NCBI RefSeq assembly: GCF_014490035.1
Contig: NZ_CP061008.1
Location: 2,666,001-2,730,000, forward strand
Length of the DNA: 64,000 bases
Direction: 5' to 3'
Source: Achromobacter xylosoxidans
GTDB lineage: Bacteria; Pseudomonadota; Gammaproteobacteria; Burkholderiales; Burkholderiaceae_B
Positions 60,998 to 64,000 of the stretch are shown piece by piece. Each line of letters begins with the position of its first letter. Position 1 is the first letter of the stretch. Below the pieces are notes generated by a model. It had not been told where the DNA came from, searched no databases, and saw nothing but the letters and a program-made list of their open reading frames with translations. The translations under genes and the position numbers were made by a program.

Positions 60998-62647
60998 ATG
61001 CCTGAACCTGGGTCCGCCGTTGCCAGCACGCCTGCCGCAAGCCGTAAAAGGCGTCGCCTGTCCTGGATCTGGCTGGTGCCTCTCATCGCAGCCGTGGGCG
61101 GACTGGCGCTGGTAGTGCGCGTCTGGATGCAGGCCGGCCCCACCGCCACCATCAGCTTCCAGACCGCCGAAGGGCTGGAGGCCGGCAAGACCCAGGTCCG
61201 CTACAAGGACGTCGTGGTCGGCGTGGTCGAGCGCGTGGCCCTGAACTCGGACCGGTCGGGCATTGTTGCGACCGTGCGCATCAACAAGGACGCCGGCAGC
61301 CTGCTGCAGGAAGGGACGATGTTCTGGGTGGTGCGGCCCAGGCTGACCCTGAGCGGCGTGTCCGGCCTGAGCACCCTGTTCTCCGGCGCCTACATCGGCG
61401 TGGACCCCTCCGACCGGTTCCGCCAGGAAGGAGAAAGCCGCGCCACCAAGTACAGCTTCGTCGGCCTGGAAACGCCGCCCGAGGTGCAGCAGGACCGGGC
61501 CGGCAAGCGCTACACCCTCAAGGCCCGCGACCTGGGCTCGCTGGACATAGGCTCACCCGTCTACTTCCGGCGCATTGCCGTGGGGCAGGTGGTGGCCTAT
61601 CACCTGGACAGCAGCGGCGAGGGCGTCAACGTGCAGGTGTTCATCGATGCGCCCAATGACGAATACGTCAATAGCGCCACGCGCTTCTGGAACGCCAGCG
61701 GCGTGGATTTCAGCGTCGACGCGCGCGGCCTGCAGGTGCGTTCGCAGTCGCTGCTGTCCGTGATCGTGGGGGGCGTCGCATTCGACACCATCGAGCAGCA
61801 CGCGCACGTGGTGGCCAAGGCCGATGCCGAGTTCACCATCTTCCCGTCGGAAGGGGCGGCCCGCGCGCAACCGGATGGCATGCCGCTGCACATCCGCATG
61901 CGTTTTGACCAGTCGGTCCGGGGGCTGGTGGTCGGCGCGCCCATCGACGCGTATGGCGCGGCCATCGGCCAGGTGGACTCGATCCGCCTGGAGTTCGACC
62001 CGGCGATCAAGCAGTTCTACGCGCTGGTCGGAGCCACCGTCTATCCCGAGCGCCTGGGCGCGCAGACGGTCGAGGAAATCAAGGAATACTCGGGTTCGAC
62101 GCTGCAGCATCCCAACGGCAAGCTGCTGGCCGCGTTGATCCAGCACGGCTTGCGCGCGCAGCTGCGCATCGGCAACCTGCTGACGGGCCAGCTGTACGTC
62201 GCCTTGGCGGTGTTCCCGGACGCCAAGCCGGTGGCGTTCACGATGGAGGAAGAACCGTTCATTCCCACCGTGCCGAACAACCTGGACCAGTTGCAGCAGC
62301 AGATCAACAGCATCCTTACCAAGCTCGACAGGGTGCCGTTCGAAGGCTTGGGCGCCGATCTGGGCCAATTGCTGCGCGCCACTTCCAGCCTGATGAAGCG
62401 GCTGGATACGCGCCTGGCGCCCGAGGCGCAAGCCATGCTGCGCCAGGCCAGCAAGTCCTTGGCCGCTGTAGGCGGGGTGCTGAGCCCCGACGCCGGCCTG
62501 CCGGTCAATGCCAACGCGGTCTTGCAGGAATTGTCGCGGGCGGCCCGCTCGCTGCGGGAACTGTCGGACTATCTGCAAGCGCATCCGGAGTCGTTGCTGC
62601 GCGGCCGCGCGCCGGATGCCCAATACCAGCGCCAGCCGGCGCGCTAG
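60998..62647 (+). CDS. PqiB-type MCE-domain protein
   Basis: A 549-aa periplasm-facing protein anchored by one N-terminal helix (about 25-42) and carrying three MCE domains ('ATISFQTAEGLEAGKTQVRYKDVVVGVVERV', 'DLGSLDIGSPVYFRRIAVGQVVAY', 'VVGAPIDAYGAAIGQVDSIRLEF'), then a long helical tail. PqiB hexamers form a lipid-conducting needle between inner and outer membranes. Usually pqiB sits between pqiA and pqiC; neither is next to it here. The start at 60998 was chosen because it places the anchor helix normally; upstream codons in frame are a basic, unlikely extension. Confidence 0.92.
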   Translation: MPEPGSAVASTPAASRKRRRLSWIWLVPLIAAVGGLALVVRVWMQAGPTATISFQTAEGLEAGKTQVRYKDVVVGVVERVALNSDRSGIVATVRINKDAGSLLQEGTMFWVVRPRLTLSGVSGLSTLFSGAYIGVDPSDRFRQEGESRATKYSFVGLETPPEVQQDRAGKRYTLKARDLGSLDIGSPVYFRRIAVGQVVAYHLDSSGEGVNVQVFIDAPNDEYVNSATRFWNASGVDFSVDARGLQVRSQSLLSVIVGGVAFDTIEQHAHVVAKADAEFTIFPSEGAARAQPDGMPLHIRMRFDQSVRGLVVGAPIDAYGAAIGQVDSIRLEFDPAIKQFYALVGATVYPERLGAQTVEEIKEYSGSTLQHPNGKLLAALIQHGLRAQLRIGNLLTGQLYVALAVFPDAKPVAFTMEEEPFIPTVPNNLDQLQQQINSILTKLDRVPFEGLGADLGQLLRATSSLMKRLDTRLAPEAQAMLRQASKSLAAVGGVLSPDAGLPVNANAVLQELSRAARSLRELSDYLQAHPESLLRGRAPDAQYQRQPAR

Positions 62648-62648
62648 G

Positions 62649-63143
62649 CTAGCGCGCGAGCCATTGCGCAATCAGGCAGGCGCTGGCTTGCGCGTCCGTG
62701 GCCGAGGTGTCCAGCACCAGGTCGCTGAAGGGACGCGCGGCATAGCCTTCGAGGTACATCTGCGCGATGCGCTGCCGCTCCCAATCCGTCAAGATGCGGC
62801 CGCCCCTGTCCGATTGGGCGGCCGTGAGCGTGGGGGCCAGGGTCACTACGCGCAAGCGCGCGCCGCGTTGTCGGCACGCCGCCAGGATTTGCTCGTAGCT
62901 ATCCTGCTCCAAGGGGTAGGCGATGACCAGATAGCGCTCCTGCGCCTGGGCGATCAGCCTGGTGAGGCGGGCCAGCGCCAGCGCCCACTGCTCGGTATAT
63001 GGCAGATGGCTGGGGGCGTCGTGATCATCGCCGTCGATGAAGCGCGCAGCGGGCAACAGGGCGGCCAAGGCCGCTCCGACCGTGGACTTGCCGCTGTTGA
63101 TCGGGCCGTTGATATGGATGACGGTGGTGTCAGGCGTTGATAT
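62649..63143 (-). CDS. P-loop kinase/ATPase-like protein with no standard start codon
   Basis: A protein of about 164 aa with a clear Walker A loop at 13-21 ('INGPINSGKSTVG') and 'RFIDGDDHD', resembling shikimate- or gluconate-kinase-like small kinases. Between the upstream in-frame stop (TGA at 63195-63197) and the P-loop there is no ATG, GTG or TTG. The best candidate is ATA at 63143, preceded by AAAGGAA at 5-6 nt, giving 'ISTPDTTVIHINGP'; CTG at 63158 is another. Either translation starts at a rare codon or the copy is damaged. One base separates it from the convergent pqiB stop. Confidence 0.7.
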   Translation of the reverse strand: MSTPDTTVIHINGPINSGKSTVGAALAALLPAARFIDGDDHDAPSHLPYTEQWALALARLTRLIAQAQERYLVIAYPLEQDSYEQILAACRQRGARLRVVTLAPTLTAAQSDRGGRILTDWERQRIAQMYLEGYAARPFSDLVLDTSATDAQASACLIAQWLAR

Positions 63144-63194
63144 GGCTGTTCCTTTCAGGGCAGGCCGGCGCGCAAGGCGTCCGCGCCGGCCGAA

Positions 63195-63503
63195 TCAGAA
63201 CAGGCATTGTCGCAAAGCGAACTTGCGGCCGAAAGCCCTCACTTCGTCGCCGTCCACGGACGCCGCCAGGTCCCAGCGGTCGCCGCGCGTCACCAGGAAG
63301 GACCGGCCGGTTGCGGCATGGCGCAAGGCGAATTGCCAGAAGGCTGCCTCGGAGCCCACCGGTTCGAGGTCGTGCGGCCCGATCAGCAACCGGCTCGGGC
63401 GGGGCGTTGCGCCCAGTGTCCAGCGCAGGGCGATGCCCAGGAACGCGAAACGCGCCGAGAACGACGACGGCTGGACGGTCAGCACGCGGATTCTGTTGAT
63501 CAT
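63195..63503 (-). CDS. Small protein of unknown function
   Basis: A 102-aa protein starting at an ATG at 63503. It looks soluble and mixed alpha/beta: 'VLTVQPSSFSARFAFLGIALRWTLG', 'RLLIGPHDLEPVGSEAAFWQFAL', 'GRSFLVTRGDRWDLAASVDGDEVRAFGRKF'. No family recognised. It ends about 50 nt before the start of the P-loop gene on the same strand; its stop is near that gene's leader, so the two could be cotranscribed. Ribosome site weak (AGGGG about 10 nt). Confidence 0.6.
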   Translation of the reverse strand: MINRIRVLTVQPSSFSARFAFLGIALRWTLGATPRPSRLLIGPHDLEPVGSEAAFWQFALRHAATGRSFLVTRGDRWDLAASVDGDEVRAFGRKFALRQCLF

Positions 63504-63597
63504 TGCCAGGACCCCTTGCAGATAGAGTCCAGCGTAGCAAAAGCGGCCCGGGCCATCCATACCGCCTTTGGTGGGTACGGACCGGCCCGGCTGGCTG

Positions 63598-64000
63598 CTA
63601 TTTCTGGATGGCGTCCTGCGCGTGGCCGCGGGTGATCCGCCCGAGCAGCAGCAGGGCGCCGGCTGGCGCCAGCGCGAATGCGGCGAACAGCCATTGCGCG
63701 GCATGCTGCGCGCCCGCGACGCCGCCGGGGTCCGCCAGGCCCGCGCTGTTGGTGATGACGCCAGCCAGCGCCGCCGTCAAGGCCGTTGCATAGAGCTGCA
63801 CCGTGGTGATGGACGACGAGGTCAAGGTTTCTTCGCCGGCAGGCGCCGCGGTGAAGATGCGTGTCAGCAGGTGCGGCCAGCTCAGGCCGATGCCGAAGCC
63901 CACGCCGGCCAATGCCAGCACATAGAGCGCCAACCCCGGATAGGACTGCAGTTGCGCCGTGCGCGGCGTCATATAGGCCAGGGCGGCCAGCGCGGCCAGG
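63598..64000 (-). CDS. MFS transporter, C-terminal part only
   Basis: The reading frame is open to the right edge, so the start lies outside the window; about 134 residues are visible. They hold the last three or four membrane helices of a major-facilitator protein ('LALYVLALAGVGFGIGLSWPHLL', 'VQLYATALTAALAGVITNSAGL', 'WLFAAFALAPAGALLLLGRITRG'). The opening residues of the fragment ('LAALAALAYM') continue a helix, confirming that it is incomplete. Substrate unknown. Confidence 0.85.
   Translation of the reverse strand, partial: LAALAALAYMTPRTAQLQSYPGLALYVLALAGVGFGIGLSWPHLLTRIFTAAPAGEETLTSSSITTVQLYATALTAALAGVITNSAGLADPGGVAGAQHAAQWLFAAFALAPAGALLLLGRITRGHAQDAIQK

Overview
The window reads as chromosomal DNA of a high-GC betaproteobacterium of the family Alcaligenaceae, most likely Achromobacter or a close Bordetella relative. 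This is inferred from four Bug-type (TctC) periplasmic solute receptors, the gene orders ribF-ileS-lspA and dapC-dapD-dapE-prmB, dense coding with many 1-4 nt overlaps, and protein similarity recalled from memory; no database search was possible. I see no phage, insertion sequence, CRISPR array or rRNA, and one tRNA gene, tRNA-Leu(UAG).

Left part (1-31 kb), accessory metabolism and transport: a cut-off enoyl-CoA hydratase gene with a Bug receptor and a divergent FCD-type GntR regulator; an MFS exporter and a divergent TetR regulator sharing a 20-bp inverted-repeat operator; a 73-aa unknown protein; mntH under a Fur-like box; osmC; a LivK-type receptor; an ehuBCDA-type polar amino acid/ectoine importer; an Old Yellow Enzyme; maleylacetate reductase coupled to a Bug receptor with a divergent LysR regulator; three tandem 2OG-Fe(II) oxygenase genes, the middle one lacking the iron-binding aspartate; a dimeric dUTPase; DedA and YdjM-like membrane proteins; amidase plus Bug receptor with a LysR regulator; and an IclR-controlled cassette pepE - DUF1177 - aroM-like - bug. 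A cation efflux gene closes this part.

Middle (30-43.5 kb), housekeeping: coaBC, lspA, ileS and ribF on the minus strand; purN; an RsmB-type rRNA methyltransferase whose N-terminus carries nine 30-residue Arg/Gly-rich repeats; a secreted unknown protein; a fatty acid desaturase overlapping uvrD; and an AroQ chorismate mutase.

Right (43.5-64 kb): a FecI-FecR-FecA-type ECF sigma / anti-sigma / TonB-transducer operon whose receptor gene overlaps a di-heme cytochrome c peroxidase/MauG-like gene; an ABC-F ATPase, prmB and the lysine/diaminopimelate genes dapE, dapD, dapC; the tRNA; cupin and VOC small proteins; aqpZ; MgtC; cytochrome b561; kdsA; a GNAT acetyltransferase; an orphan PqiB/MCE protein; a P-loop kinase-like gene with no ordinary start codon; and an MFS gene cut by the window edge.

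The most promising leads for something undescribed are the IclR-pepE-DUF1177-aroM-bug cassette, the sigma/TonB/di-heme enzyme operon, the RGG-repeat RsmB, and the 2OG oxygenase triplet with a probable pseudoenzyme.
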